Positions 23,925-32,567 of a stretch of DNA of 64,000 nt are shown here, in pieces; positions within the stretch are counted from its first letter, which is position 1, and every line of letters begins with the position of its first letter. The stretch lies in the NCBI RefSeq assembly GCF_008386505.1, contig NZ_VUNZ01000005.1, positions 1 through 64,000 on the forward strand. The letters run 5' to 3'. The notes beneath the pieces were generated by a model. The model was not told where the DNA came from. It ran no database searches and saw nothing but the letters and a program-made list of their open reading frames with translations. Made by a program: the position numbers and the translations under genes. Origin of the DNA: Chryseobacterium sediminis (lineage in GTDB: Bacteria > Bacteroidota > Bacteroidia > Flavobacteriales > Weeksellaceae).

Positions 23925-24092
23925 ATGAAAAATTTAAGAAAATTAACGAAAAAAAATCTGAAGAGTATTAAGGGAGGTTCCGTATGGTGTCCACCAAAGC
24001 CTATTACATCATGTAGTACATGGTGTGGATTGACAAAGGAGCAGAAAATGCGTTGCCTGCTTGATGTAGAAGAGCCATGCGAGTGCTTTTAA
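23925..24092 (+). CDS. Cys-rich peptide with double-glycine leader, tandem copy B, 55 aa
   Basis: Leader MKNLRKLTKKNLKSIKGG, then a 37-residue core with six cysteines spaced C-x7-C-x3-C-x9-C-x7-C-x1-C, close to copy A at 23560 (C-x6-C-x3-C-x9-C-x5-C-x2-C). The core begins with a 'xxWCPPKP' stretch and shares the C-x2-W-C motif with copy A. It has its own -7 box and its own UTR element. The sequence outside the leader and Cys frame differs strongly from copy A, the pattern expected of diversifying toxins or signals. Function is unknown. Confidence 0.77.
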   Translation: MKNLRKLTKKNLKSIKGGSVWCPPKPITSCSTWCGLTKEQKMRCLLDVEEPCECF

Positions 24093-24129
24093 TCATCATC
24101 TCTGACTTTTTATAGAGCTAAAATAAAAA

Positions 24130-24156
24130 TTCGGCGGCTTCAAAGAAGCCGCCGAA
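24130..24156. terminator. GC-rich terminator hairpin shared by convergent genes
   Basis: TTCGGCGGCTTC (24130-24141) pairs perfectly with GAAGCCGCCGAA (24145-24156). On the - strand TTTTTATTTT follows, so it mainly ends the DUF5686 gene. It also closes the + strand leader-peptide unit. Its stem resembles the one at 8760. Confidence 0.8.
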
Positions 24157-24179
24157 CCTGTTTATATAATGTTTCTGTT

Positions 24180-26711
24180 TTAGAATCCTACCTGGAATCC
24201 TGCTTTGACACCGAATTTTGAAATATCCGGTCTGTCAAGATAATTTCCTCTCCAGTTGAAATCTACTCTGAAAATTCTAAGGTTTCCGATTCCTATATTT
24301 TCAATTCCGAATCCGTATTCGTAATAGATATGCTCGCTGGGTGCAGAATATTTAAAGCCTTCTACATTGATTGCCTTGGAAGCATCGCTTAATGTTCCGT
24401 AAGCTCCTCTGATAAATGCAACTTCTCTAAGTTTCAGTTTTTTAATCAATGGAATGTAAGAAAGGATCTTACCGTTAAAATGATGTTCCAGCTGAAGAGT
24501 GGTATAAGCATCAGTCACAAACTCATAATAGTTAAGCTGAGAGAATGTATTTGGAACCAGACCATATGAAAGGTTGGCAGGAATGATATTCTGTAATGCT
24601 AAAGGAACTGTATTAAAGTTCTTTCCTGCCTCAAAATTCACGACCAGTTTTCCCATGCTTCCAATTAAAAACGGCTTATAAAGCATGAATTGAAGCTTGT
24701 CATAGTTGAAGTCGGCATTGAATAATCCTTCAATACCTCTGGTATATCTTAAAACAATAGTTGGTGCAAGATTTCTTGCCTGGTAGCGGTCAATACCTGT
24801 TTGTGAAAACTTGGCTCCGGGTTTTGCAATTAAACTGATGGTAACATGTGAGTCATTCACTGTTTGTCTCAATTGTCCGTCTTTGTGATACATCAGATTG
24901 AACTTCTCCGGAATAGCAGACTTGATGCTTTGCATTACTCCATCTACTCTTATCTGAAAGTTTTTCCAGGGTTCAATAGCTGCAAAAACACTTGTTTTAT
25001 TTACCGAACTTAAAGAAATGTTTTCTCCTCTTGCAAAAAAGGTACTGGAAGATGAAGATTGCGGGGTGACACCATCACCGGATGTAAGCTGTCCTCCAAG
25101 CTGAACAATATCTCTGCTGGTTCCTGCTCCAATCATAAAGCGGTTAAGCTTATTGAACATATATCTTGCCTCAACGCCATATTTAAATTGTTGATCTTTG
25201 AACCCGTAAGCTGTATAAAACTGCGCTCTCCAGGTATCATTCAATCCAAAATAGGTTCTTGCTCCCAATCGTATTCTGTCTCCTTCCACTTCATTTCTTC
25301 CATAAATAGAAAAAATAGGACCAATATCTATTCCTTTAAAGGCATTATAATATCGTGAACCCAGGGTTTCAAACAGTTTTACCATTCGGTTGAATTTTGG
25401 GGTCTGCTGAAGCTGATCAAGCATGTTGTAAACCCCCTGCTCAGCTTTAGATAAAGTGTCAGGTCTGGCTTTGGTCCAGTATGCATCGTCTTTATTGGTA
25501 AACTTATCTTCATATTCCTCTTCTGTGCGCTTGAATACTTTTGGATCAAGAGGTTTATTAAACTCATATTCGGAATAATCTACTGATCTTTTGGCTATAA
25601 TACTTTTGGCTCCTTTCTTTTTTGAAAAAGGGCTCATTTCAAATTCAGTAATCAGTTTTTTAGGAAGAAAAGTTGTTTCATCAGGGTTATCATACTCAAC
25701 TTGTGTATAGACGCTGTTAACAAAGTTTACATTGATTTTCTGGGTTGATTTTAATGTTGCGCCTAAAACGGCATACGTATCTGTATCTATATAAAGGTTT
25801 CCCTGAAAGGCAAGGATATCTTTTCTCTTAGGCTGATATCTGATCTGAAAGGCCTTCTCACCACGAATAGTAATGGTATCCATAAGGCTGTAGTCATAAG
25901 TACTGAACCCATCTGTTCCCACCGGACTCTGGAATCCGATATCGAAATAGTTCAAAGTATTATCGTAGATATTGATGTCACGATAGAGGTTTTTTGCTGA
26001 AACAGTAATTACCTGATTATCCTGGAAACCTGATGTTTTTTGAGCAATTAAAGTTCTTTTGCTGTCTTTATCGGGTCTGTTTTTACCAAAATTTTCATAC
26101 ACGGCTTCATTCAAAAAGATGGGAAGGCCTAGTCTTCCGCTGGCTGTAGAATCAGCGTAATCGAAAATGAAATCCAGTTTATTGAAAATCTTTTTCTTCA
26201 TGAATGCACTGTCCAGGTTGTTCAGATCAAATTGAGTCTTTTCGTATTCTTTAAAGGAATAAGTGTCAAATTTTTCTAACCCGTTATTTCTTTTTTGTGC
26301 CCATACTTTTTGCATGATGGCATAAGCAGGGTTTTCTTTTTTATTCTTGTATTTGGTCTTACCGCTTTGAAGGACAATTTCCTGAATGTCACTTACTTTA
26401 GCCTGGGAAAGCTGTACAAAGATGTTTTCAGCATTTTCGGGGGTAATATCAAGTGTTTCTGTAGTATAGCTTTTTCTGGAAAATTTTAACTGATGAATGA
26501 TGCTGTCTGACTGAATAGCAAAGCTGCCTGAAGTGGTCGTCAGGAAAGGTGTTTTCTCGTTGTTGATAAAAATATCAACTTTACTGAGCTCTTTATTGCT
26601 TTTTTCGTCAACAATCCTGCCGCTGACACGGTTTTGAGCACATACGGAACTGGAGAGTATCAGGAAAAAAAATAAAAGATAGTGTTTTTGGGAGTTATTG
26701 TTTAACATCAT
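24180..26711 (-). CDS. DUF5686 family outer-membrane protein with carboxypeptidase-like domain
   Basis: 843 aa. A signal peptide (ending SSSVCAQ) is followed by a carboxypeptidase-regulatory-like beta-sandwich (about 28-110: VSGRIVDEKSNKELSKVDIFI). Then comes a long DUF5686 region that looks like an outer-membrane beta-barrel (alternating strands with many aromatic-Gly pairs) ending GVKAGFQVGF. The family is common in Bacteroidota and resembles TonB-receptor companions without a plug domain. Its role is unknown, perhaps in surface assembly or transport. A -7 box TACATTTG (26808-26815) gives a 92-base 5'UTR. Confidence 0.85.
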   Translation of the reverse strand: MMLNNNSQKHYLLFFFLILSSSVCAQNRVSGRIVDEKSNKELSKVDIFINNEKTPFLTTTSGSFAIQSDSIIHQLKFSRKSYTTETLDITPENAENIFVQLSQAKVSDIQEIVLQSGKTKYKNKKENPAYAIMQKVWAQKRNNGLEKFDTYSFKEYEKTQFDLNNLDSAFMKKKIFNKLDFIFDYADSTASGRLGLPIFLNEAVYENFGKNRPDKDSKRTLIAQKTSGFQDNQVITVSAKNLYRDINIYDNTLNYFDIGFQSPVGTDGFSTYDYSLMDTITIRGEKAFQIRYQPKRKDILAFQGNLYIDTDTYAVLGATLKSTQKINVNFVNSVYTQVEYDNPDETTFLPKKLITEFEMSPFSKKKGAKSIIAKRSVDYSEYEFNKPLDPKVFKRTEEEYEDKFTNKDDAYWTKARPDTLSKAEQGVYNMLDQLQQTPKFNRMVKLFETLGSRYYNAFKGIDIGPIFSIYGRNEVEGDRIRLGARTYFGLNDTWRAQFYTAYGFKDQQFKYGVEARYMFNKLNRFMIGAGTSRDIVQLGGQLTSGDGVTPQSSSSSTFFARGENISLSSVNKTSVFAAIEPWKNFQIRVDGVMQSIKSAIPEKFNLMYHKDGQLRQTVNDSHVTISLIAKPGAKFSQTGIDRYQARNLAPTIVLRYTRGIEGLFNADFNYDKLQFMLYKPFLIGSMGKLVVNFEAGKNFNTVPLALQNIIPANLSYGLVPNTFSQLNYYEFVTDAYTTLQLEHHFNGKILSYIPLIKKLKLREVAFIRGAYGTLSDASKAINVEGFKYSAPSEHIYYEYGFGIENIGIGNLRIFRVDFNWRGNYLDRPDISKFGVKAGFQVGF

Positions 26712-26807
26712 TCGTTTCTTCAGGCAATTAGCATAAACAAAAAGTATGCAGTTTATTAAAAAAATAGGTAAAAAAATAAAATATTTTTATTCTACTCTAT
26801 AAAACGG

Positions 26808-26815
26808 CAAATGTA
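26808..26815 (-). promoter_or_regulatory. -7 promoter box of the DUF5686 gene
   Basis: TACATTTG on the - strand, exact fit to TAnnTTTG. Confidence 0.5.
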
Positions 26816-26944
26816 GCGAAAATTATATATGTGTTGATGAAAATTAAAGCGGAAATTTTAATGCTTATTGAATAAGAATCAGAGGATTAATAGCAGGTAA
26901 AAAGTCTTTGGATTTATAAGTTATCTGGCTGCGATTTATAAACA

Positions 26945-26973
26945 AAAAAAGACTTACATTTCTGTAAGTCTTT
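26945..26973 (-). terminator. Terminator of tRNA-Asn copy 1
   Basis: AAAGACTTACA and TGTAAGTCTTT form an 11-bp stem. In the transcript the loop is GAAA and a U run follows. The same hairpin with the loop inverted ends copy 2. Confidence 0.85.
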
Positions 26974-26975
26974 TG

Positions 26976-27049
26976 CTCCTCCTGCTGGGCTCGAACCAGC
27001 GACCCTCTGATTAACAGTCAGATGCTCTAACCAACTGAGCTAAGGAGGA
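26976..27049 (-). tRNA. tRNA-Asn (GTT), copy 1
   Basis: 74 bases. Acceptor stem TCCTCCT/AGGAGGA with discriminator G, D-loop TAGCTCAGTTGGTTAGAGCA, anticodon loop CTGTTAA (anticodon GTT) and T-loop GGTTCGAGCCC. CCA is not encoded. A -7 box TATATTTG lies at 27072-27079 and a terminator directly follows. It is identical to the tRNA at 30817. Confidence 0.97.
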
Positions 27050-27071
27050 ATGTCCTTTGTTTTAGGTGGTG

Positions 27072-27079
27072 CAAATATA
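27072..27079 (-). promoter_or_regulatory. -7 promoter box of tRNA-Asn copy 1
   Basis: TATATTTG on the - strand, conserved together with its flanks in front of copy 2. Confidence 0.6.
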
Positions 27080-27264
27080 ATATGAATATCCGTACCAAGC
27101 AAGTTTTATCGTGTATTCTGAATGGTTTTTAACTAAATGTATTGAAATTCAATAAGAAATATTTTGTTTTTTTTGAATTGATTCCGGAAATAGTCTTAGA
27201 AATACAGACGTCAAAATGGGTTAATGAGAATGGCAACTTGTGTATTCAAGGTTTTTAGCCTCAA

Positions 27265-27311
27265 TCTGGTTCTGAAATAACGGTTATTTTTGCCGTTATT
27301 TCAGAACCAGA
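27265..27311. repeat. Perfect 19-bp inverted repeat (long hairpin)
   Basis: The arms 27265-27283 (TCTGGTTCTGAAATAACGG) and 27293-27311 are exact reverse complements with a 9-base loop. It lies 32 bases beyond the stop of the S41 protease. There is no T run on either strand immediately after, so it is not a classic terminator. It could stabilise mRNA ends, or be a REP or a protein-binding site. Confidence 0.65.
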
Positions 27312-27342
27312 TATATTTGTCGATGTTTGTACAGGACTATCC

Positions 27343-30300
27343 TTATTTTTTCAAATCCTTAAGTATTTCCTGAACAGCCCGTTCCAACTGAGGATCGTTG
27401 TCCTGAAGACGGTCCATAAAGGTATTTTTTACGTAGATGTCAGGTTTTACACCTGTCTTTTCAAGATTTTGTCCATCCAAAGTATAAGTTCCCCATGACG
27501 GCAGTCTATAAGAAGACCCGTCTACCAAACCTTTGGCTGAAGTGAAAATAATCCAGCGATAGGTATCCTGACCAATAATTTTACCTAGCTTCAGGGCTTT
27601 AAATCCGGCTGCAGTCATCTCGGCATCACTTAATGAAGCTTCATTAATCAGAAGAACAATAGGTTTTCCGGAAGGAGCAAAGTTAGGCTGTGTTGTCATT
27701 TTTCCTTCACGATATTTCCATTGTAAATAAGGTTTCTGAGAAAGGAAATTTAGCACCTTATCATGAACATTTCCACCTGTATTATAACGAAGATCAAGAA
27801 TAACAGCATCCTTTCTGTTTTCCTGTTCTACCATATCCAGAAGGAAACGGTCCAGCTCGTCCGTAGACATATTTTTCATGCACGAATAAGCAATACGGTT
27901 GTTGCTAAGCTTATCAACACGCTGGTGATTGTTATAAATCCAGTCATCGTAAAGCAGTGCTTTTAGTTCTCCATTTGAAATAGGGTGTACCTTAGTGGTT
28001 ATATTTTTACCATCACGGTTGAAAGTAAGAACAAGTTCATCCTGCTTTTTAGGGCTTGTAAAATACGTTTCGCGGTTTTCATTCGGGTCAATCTTTTTTC
28101 CGTTGACAGAAATCAATTGATCTCCGGGTTTAATATCAACTCCTGAGCGGTAAGCCGGAGATTTTCTTACAATACTTTCTACAGTGTAAGGTTGATCTTT
28201 TTTGAAGATAATTCCAGTCTCGTTGGTGAAATAGTTCAGGAACATTGCTTCTTCTTTTCCTGTTGAAGAAAACCCTGTGTGTGAAGAATTAAGCTCTCCT
28301 AAAAGATCATTTAATAAAATCCTCAGATCATTTCTGTTATGTACATACGGAAGATATTTGGCATATTGTTCCTTCTTTGCTTTCCAGTCAATACCGTGGA
28401 ACTTTTCATCATAGAAGTTCTCTTCCACACCAGTCCATGCTTCAGCATACATCTGAGTGAATTCTGATGCCAGATCTTTATCAAAGCTATATTGAATATT
28501 TATTTTCTCAGGTTTTAATGCTGCAATAGTTGTTTTATAAATATTGCCTTCTATCAGTGCAAATAAGTTTTTTTCGTTTTTAGTAAGGTAATACGCTGCC
28601 TTATCGAAAACTTTTTCGGATTTGGCCGGTTCAAAATCTGTAAATACTTTTTTGAACAGCTGTCTTTTTCCATTATCCTGATTAGAGTTGAATAACAGAA
28701 TTTCTTTTTTGTCATCAGAGAAAACCGCAGGATCGTCCTGATATCCGTATCGGTCGGTAACCAATTCGATTCTGTCCAGAGTATCTTCAGGATTTACTTT
28801 TAATTCTTTGATTACCGGTTCTTTTTCTTCCTTTTTCTCTTTGTCCTTGTCGTCTTCTTTTTTGTTCTTCTTGTCTTTATCTTTATCAGAAGACTTTGTT
28901 TCCTTCTTTTCTTCTGTGAAGAGATTGTCGAATTTTTCAGATTTAAAAGGTTCGTCAAACCAGTCTAAAGCCATACGGTAAATGTTTGACTTCTGCATAC
29001 CTAAAGGATAAGACGGGTTGGTTCTGTCGCTGGCGAAATAAATATACCTGCCATTTGGTGACCATACAGGATCTTCTTCGGAAACACCGGTATTGGTAAG
29101 ATTTAAGGTTTGTCCTTTTTTGATGTTATAGATGAAGATATCCAGTTCAAAGTTTCTTTTCGCAGAAAACAGGACGTATTCATTATTTGGCGAGAAAGAA
29201 GGCCTTGAGTTTTGAAAAGCCCATATTTCATCCTTTACAATGATTGTAGATTTGAAACTTTTTAAATCCAATAATCTTACTTCATCGCGGCCGCTTAAAT
29301 AAACTGCTTTTGAAAGATCACTGTTGAATGTTATATTTCGGTTATTACGTAAATCTTCCGTTAATTGCTTTGACTGGCCTTTTCCGTCTGCGGGAATAGT
29401 AAACCAGTTTTGGTATCCGTTGTAGGTCTGGCTGTAAAGCAGGGTACGGTTGTCTTTCAGCCATTTTACTTCCATAGCACGTTCTTTTCCGTCAGAAACC
29501 TGTTGTGCAAATTTCCCTTCAATATCAGATACAAATACAACACCACGGCTTATAAAGGCCATTTTTTTACCATCCGGAGATACATCATAATAGGAAATAT
29601 TATTTTCCACATTGAAATTTTGTTCTTTTTCCAGTGTTTTATTGGTGTTCAGGCTGACATTCAGAGGTTTTGTATTTTTTGAAGCAATGTCGTAAATATA
29701 AAGCTGATAATCTTTTTCAAAAATGACTTTAGATCCATCTGCAGAAACCGAAGGTTTTTTAATGGAAGTATCAAATTGAGTTAAAGAAGTCTTTTGACCG
29801 TTTTCGAGTTTATAAAGATTGTATTCCCCATTATTCTCATCGGAAATAAAATAAATAATACCGTTTTTATCTACACTTGGGTTGAAATCTTTTCCTTCAT
29901 AGTTAGTGTACTGTTTGAAAGAATTGCTTTTTGGGTTGTATCCTAAAATATCAGGATTGTTTTCTCCTTTATAGCGCTTACGCTGTACCTGATGAGCGCT
30001 TTCAGAAGAACTTGTGAAAAGGTATTCTCCGGCAGGTGTTTCTACGAGTCCATTGGTATTGTTAAAATAATTGTTGAATAGCTTTTGTGGTGTTTTTCCC
30101 TCGATTGTAGTTTTAAAACTGCCAAAATTATTATTTCTGCCGGAAGTAAAATAAATAGTTTTGCTGTCCCATGACCAACTTTCCATTTCGTCTCTTCCGG
30201 TGTGGAAGGTTAACTGCTTGATGGTTCCTCCTTCAGCAGGCATCACATACACATCATAATTTCCATATTGATTAGAACTGAATGCAAGCCATTTTCCATC

Positions 30301-30519
30301 CGGTGAAAGGCGGGGATTGATTTCTTCTCCGTCCAGAGCAGTAATCCTTGAAGCGTTTCCACCATTGGAGTCTACTTTCCAGATGTCTCCATCATAAGAG
30401 AAATAAGCTGTTTTGCCATCAGGGCTCAATGAAGGGCTTGATAGGAAATAAGACTTGTCCTGTGCTGAAATCCCTATAATAGAAAATGCTGTTAATAACG
30501 AAATAATAGTTTTCTTCAT
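27343..30519 (-). CDS. Tricorn-like S41 family peptidase, exported
   Basis: 1058 aa. Signal peptide (MKKTIISLLTAFSIIGISAQ), then two TolB-type beta-propeller regions (about 25-330 with repeated 'LSPDGK' blades, and about 330-560). Next is a highly charged Lys/Asp/Glu linker (about 565-605), a further beta region, a PDZ domain (about 780-850, RSGVDIKPGDQLISVNGK) and the S41 tail protease with nucleophile motif NEASLSDAEMTAAG. This is the architecture of the archaeal tricorn peptidase, here as an exported bacterial homologue, probably degrading peptides in the periplasm. Start 30519 is chosen for the signal peptide rather than 30606. Confidence 0.92.
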   Translation of the reverse strand: MKKTIISLLTAFSIIGISAQDKSYFLSSPSLSPDGKTAYFSYDGDIWKVDSNGGNASRITALDGEEINPRLSPDGKWLAFSSNQYGNYDVYVMPAEGGTIKQLTFHTGRDEMESWSWDSKTIYFTSGRNNNFGSFKTTIEGKTPQKLFNNYFNNTNGLVETPAGEYLFTSSSESAHQVQRKRYKGENNPDILGYNPKSNSFKQYTNYEGKDFNPSVDKNGIIYFISDENNGEYNLYKLENGQKTSLTQFDTSIKKPSVSADGSKVIFEKDYQLYIYDIASKNTKPLNVSLNTNKTLEKEQNFNVENNISYYDVSPDGKKMAFISRGVVFVSDIEGKFAQQVSDGKERAMEVKWLKDNRTLLYSQTYNGYQNWFTIPADGKGQSKQLTEDLRNNRNITFNSDLSKAVYLSGRDEVRLLDLKSFKSTIIVKDEIWAFQNSRPSFSPNNEYVLFSAKRNFELDIFIYNIKKGQTLNLTNTGVSEEDPVWSPNGRYIYFASDRTNPSYPLGMQKSNIYRMALDWFDEPFKSEKFDNLFTEEKKETKSSDKDKDKKNKKEDDKDKEKKEEKEPVIKELKVNPEDTLDRIELVTDRYGYQDDPAVFSDDKKEILLFNSNQDNGKRQLFKKVFTDFEPAKSEKVFDKAAYYLTKNEKNLFALIEGNIYKTTIAALKPEKINIQYSFDKDLASEFTQMYAEAWTGVEENFYDEKFHGIDWKAKKEQYAKYLPYVHNRNDLRILLNDLLGELNSSHTGFSSTGKEEAMFLNYFTNETGIIFKKDQPYTVESIVRKSPAYRSGVDIKPGDQLISVNGKKIDPNENRETYFTSPKKQDELVLTFNRDGKNITTKVHPISNGELKALLYDDWIYNNHQRVDKLSNNRIAYSCMKNMSTDELDRFLLDMVEQENRKDAVILDLRYNTGGNVHDKVLNFLSQKPYLQWKYREGKMTTQPNFAPSGKPIVLLINEASLSDAEMTAAGFKALKLGKIIGQDTYRWIIFTSAKGLVDGSSYRLPSWGTYTLDGQNLEKTGVKPDIYVKNTFMDRLQDNDPQLERAVQEILKDLKK

Positions 30520-30785
30520 GGTATAATTGGGTATTGATGCAATAATTTTAATTTTATTGATGTTTGTCTTTGTAGAGAAATATTCATTTGCTGAGAGTTT
30601 TCTCAATCCGGATTACTCTAAAATAAGAATAGTCGGATTATTATGGAAATCGTTACATGAAAATGCCTGAAAGAGTGGATGATGTTCGGTAAAAACGGGT
30701 AGATGCTTCATGAAAAACTTAAGAAAGGTTATAAAATTTATCTTTTTTAAGTTATAGTTGTGTGGCTATTTAGATATAAGCACAA

Positions 30786-30815
30786 AAAAAGACTTACAGA
30801 AATGTAAGTCTTTTT
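30786..30815 (-). terminator. Terminator of tRNA-Asn copy 2
   Basis: The same 11-bp stem as the copy 1 terminator, but the loop reads TTTC in the transcript instead of GAAA, an exact inversion of the loop. Confidence 0.85.
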
Positions 30816-30816
30816 G

Positions 30817-30890
30817 CTCCTCCTGCTGGGCTCGAACCAGCGACCCTCTGATTAACAGTCAGATGCTCTAACCAACTGAGCTAAGGAGGA
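30817..30890 (-). tRNA. tRNA-Asn (GTT), copy 2
   Basis: Identical over all 74 bases to the tRNA at 26976, with anticodon GTT, G discriminator and no encoded CCA. The promoter (30913-30920, TATATTTG) and the 5' flank AATGTCCTTTGTTTTA are also shared, so the whole transcription unit was duplicated or is maintained by gene conversion. The two copies flank the S41 protease gene. Confidence 0.97.
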
Positions 30891-30912
30891 ATGTCCTTTG
30901 TTTTAAGTGGTG

Positions 30913-30920
30913 CAAATATA
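30913..30920 (-). promoter_or_regulatory. -7 promoter box of tRNA-Asn copy 2
   Basis: TATATTTG on the - strand, at the same distance from the tRNA as in copy 1. Confidence 0.6.
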
Positions 30921-30970
30921 GGACGAATATTTATACCCTACAAATATTTTTGTGAAAAAATTTAAAAAAA

Positions 30971-32461
30971 TTATAATTTTCCAGTAAATACCTTGAAGAT
31001 ATCGCTTCCAAAGATCAGTAACATCAAGCCTAACAGGAAGATAACTCCAATCATCTGCGCGTTTTCCAAAACCTTCTGAGGAACTGGTTTTCCTACAATA
31101 ATTTCATATAATGTAAATAAAACGTGTCCGCCGTCAAGCCCCGGAATAGGAATAAGATTCAGGAATGCCAACCAAACGGAGAACATTGCTGTAAAGCTCC
31201 AGAAAGCAACCCAATTGATTTTAAAGCTTCCGTCTGCATCTTTATCTACAGGCATATTTTTTACAATTGCAATAGGACCTCCTACATTTTTATACCCCTG
31301 AACTTTAGAGTTGAACATGATTTTGAATTGCTTAACCTGAGTTGTTAATGCCTCAATCGTTCTTGTAAACCCTCTTGGAATAGCTTCTCCAAAAGAGTAT
31401 TTTTTATTGGTTACGACACCTTTTGCAATGCTCTTTGTATCAATTGCGATCCCAAGTTTTCCGTTTTTGTCAACGGAAACAGCTGGTAAAGTCTGTAAAG
31501 CTCCGTTTCTTTCAACATCTACAGAAACTGTTTTTCCTTTGTTTTCCCCTAAAAGAGTGCTTACTTCATCAAAGAAAGCTGCTTTCTTACCATTGATTCC
31601 TACAATTTTATCTCCTTTTGCAAGACCTGATGCCTGAGAAGAAGGAGTTGCCAATGAATCAATCACCATAGAAACCCTTGGTGTAATGTATAGTTTTGCT
31701 TCTCTTTGTTTAAGAACATCTGCAACACCATCAGCATTCACCGGGAAAGTAACTTCCTGTCCGTTTCTGTTTACAGTAACATTATCTCCTAAAAGAATAT
31801 TGATTGAAGTATTTTCAAGTCTTTCTGCAGGTTTCCCGTCTACGCTGATAATTTTGTCACCATTCTGGAAACCCATTTTCTTTCCTGCCGGAGTAGCTTC
31901 AATACCATTGTCGAATTTCGTGATATCTGTATAGGTTTCTCCGTTGAAGAATGATAAAGAGCTGTAGATTAGCCATGCAAGGAAAAAATTAACCGTAACT
32001 CCTCCCAACATAATAATAAGTCTCTGCCAAGCCGGTTTTGATCTGAATTCCCATGGTTCTGCCGGTTTTTTCATTTGGGCAGTATCCATACTTTCGTCCA
32101 CCATTCCGGCAATTTTCACATATCCTCCGAAAGGAAGCCATCCAATTCCGTATTTGGTTTGTTCAGGGTGTTTTCTCCAGTCGTTTTCCGGAAGTTTTGA
32201 TATATCGATAGGAACTTCTTCCTTCTTTCCGTTTACCTCTATTACTTCAGAATCCGGCAGGTTCTTTGATAAAAACTTATACTGCCATTTTCCGTTGATT
32301 TTCTTCATGGAGAATATGGAGAAGTAAGGATCAAAAAACAGAAAAAACTTCTCTGCTCTGGTCTTAAACCATATTGCCGGTAAAAAATGCCCAAGCTCAT
32401 GAAGAAGCACAAGTATAGAGATGCTCAGAATGAACTGAAAAAGTTTGATTGCTATTTCCAT
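30971..32461 (-). CDS. rseP: RIP metalloprotease RseP (site-2 protease)
   Basis: 496 aa inner-membrane zinc protease. The active site HELGHFLPA (about 20-28) is in the first transmembrane helix and the partner motif NLIPIPGLDGGH is near the C-terminus (about 440). Between them are two PDZ domains (about 190-250 and 265-320) with GDKIISVDGK and GDKIVGINGK. Site-2 proteases cut anti-sigma factors and signal-peptide remnants in the membrane. No sigma or anti-sigma pair is adjacent. A well-formed promoter precedes it. Confidence 0.96.
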   Translation of the reverse strand: MEIAIKLFQFILSISILVLLHELGHFLPAIWFKTRAEKFFLFFDPYFSIFSMKKINGKWQYKFLSKNLPDSEVIEVNGKKEEVPIDISKLPENDWRKHPEQTKYGIGWLPFGGYVKIAGMVDESMDTAQMKKPAEPWEFRSKPAWQRLIIMLGGVTVNFFLAWLIYSSLSFFNGETYTDITKFDNGIEATPAGKKMGFQNGDKIISVDGKPAERLENTSINILLGDNVTVNRNGQEVTFPVNADGVADVLKQREAKLYITPRVSMVIDSLATPSSQASGLAKGDKIVGINGKKAAFFDEVSTLLGENKGKTVSVDVERNGALQTLPAVSVDKNGKLGIAIDTKSIAKGVVTNKKYSFGEAIPRGFTRTIEALTTQVKQFKIMFNSKVQGYKNVGGPIAIVKNMPVDKDADGSFKINWVAFWSFTAMFSVWLAFLNLIPIPGLDGGHVLFTLYEIIVGKPVPQKVLENAQMIGVIFLLGLMLLIFGSDIFKVFTGKL

Positions 32462-32485
32462 TAATAAATTTTAGATTTTAATTTG

Positions 32486-32515
32486 CAAAGGTAACAATTA
32501 TCAAAACTATGCCAA
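32486..32515 (-). promoter_or_regulatory. Promoter of rseP (-33 TTG and -7 TACCTTTG)
   Basis: On the - strand a TTG (within TTTGG) is followed after 19 bases by TACCTTTG (32486-32493), the canonical Bacteroidota spacing. The ATG is 24 bases downstream. Confidence 0.6.
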
Positions 32516-32545
32516 ATAAAAAAGCTCCCCGAAACGAGAAGCTTT
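32514..32545 (-). terminator. Terminator of the small beta-barrel gene
   Basis: AAAGCTTCTCG and CGGGGAGCTTT form an 11-bp stem with G-U pairs, followed by TTTT on the - strand. Confidence 0.75.
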
Positions 32546-32567
32546 GTCATATTTAAAGACGATTTGA

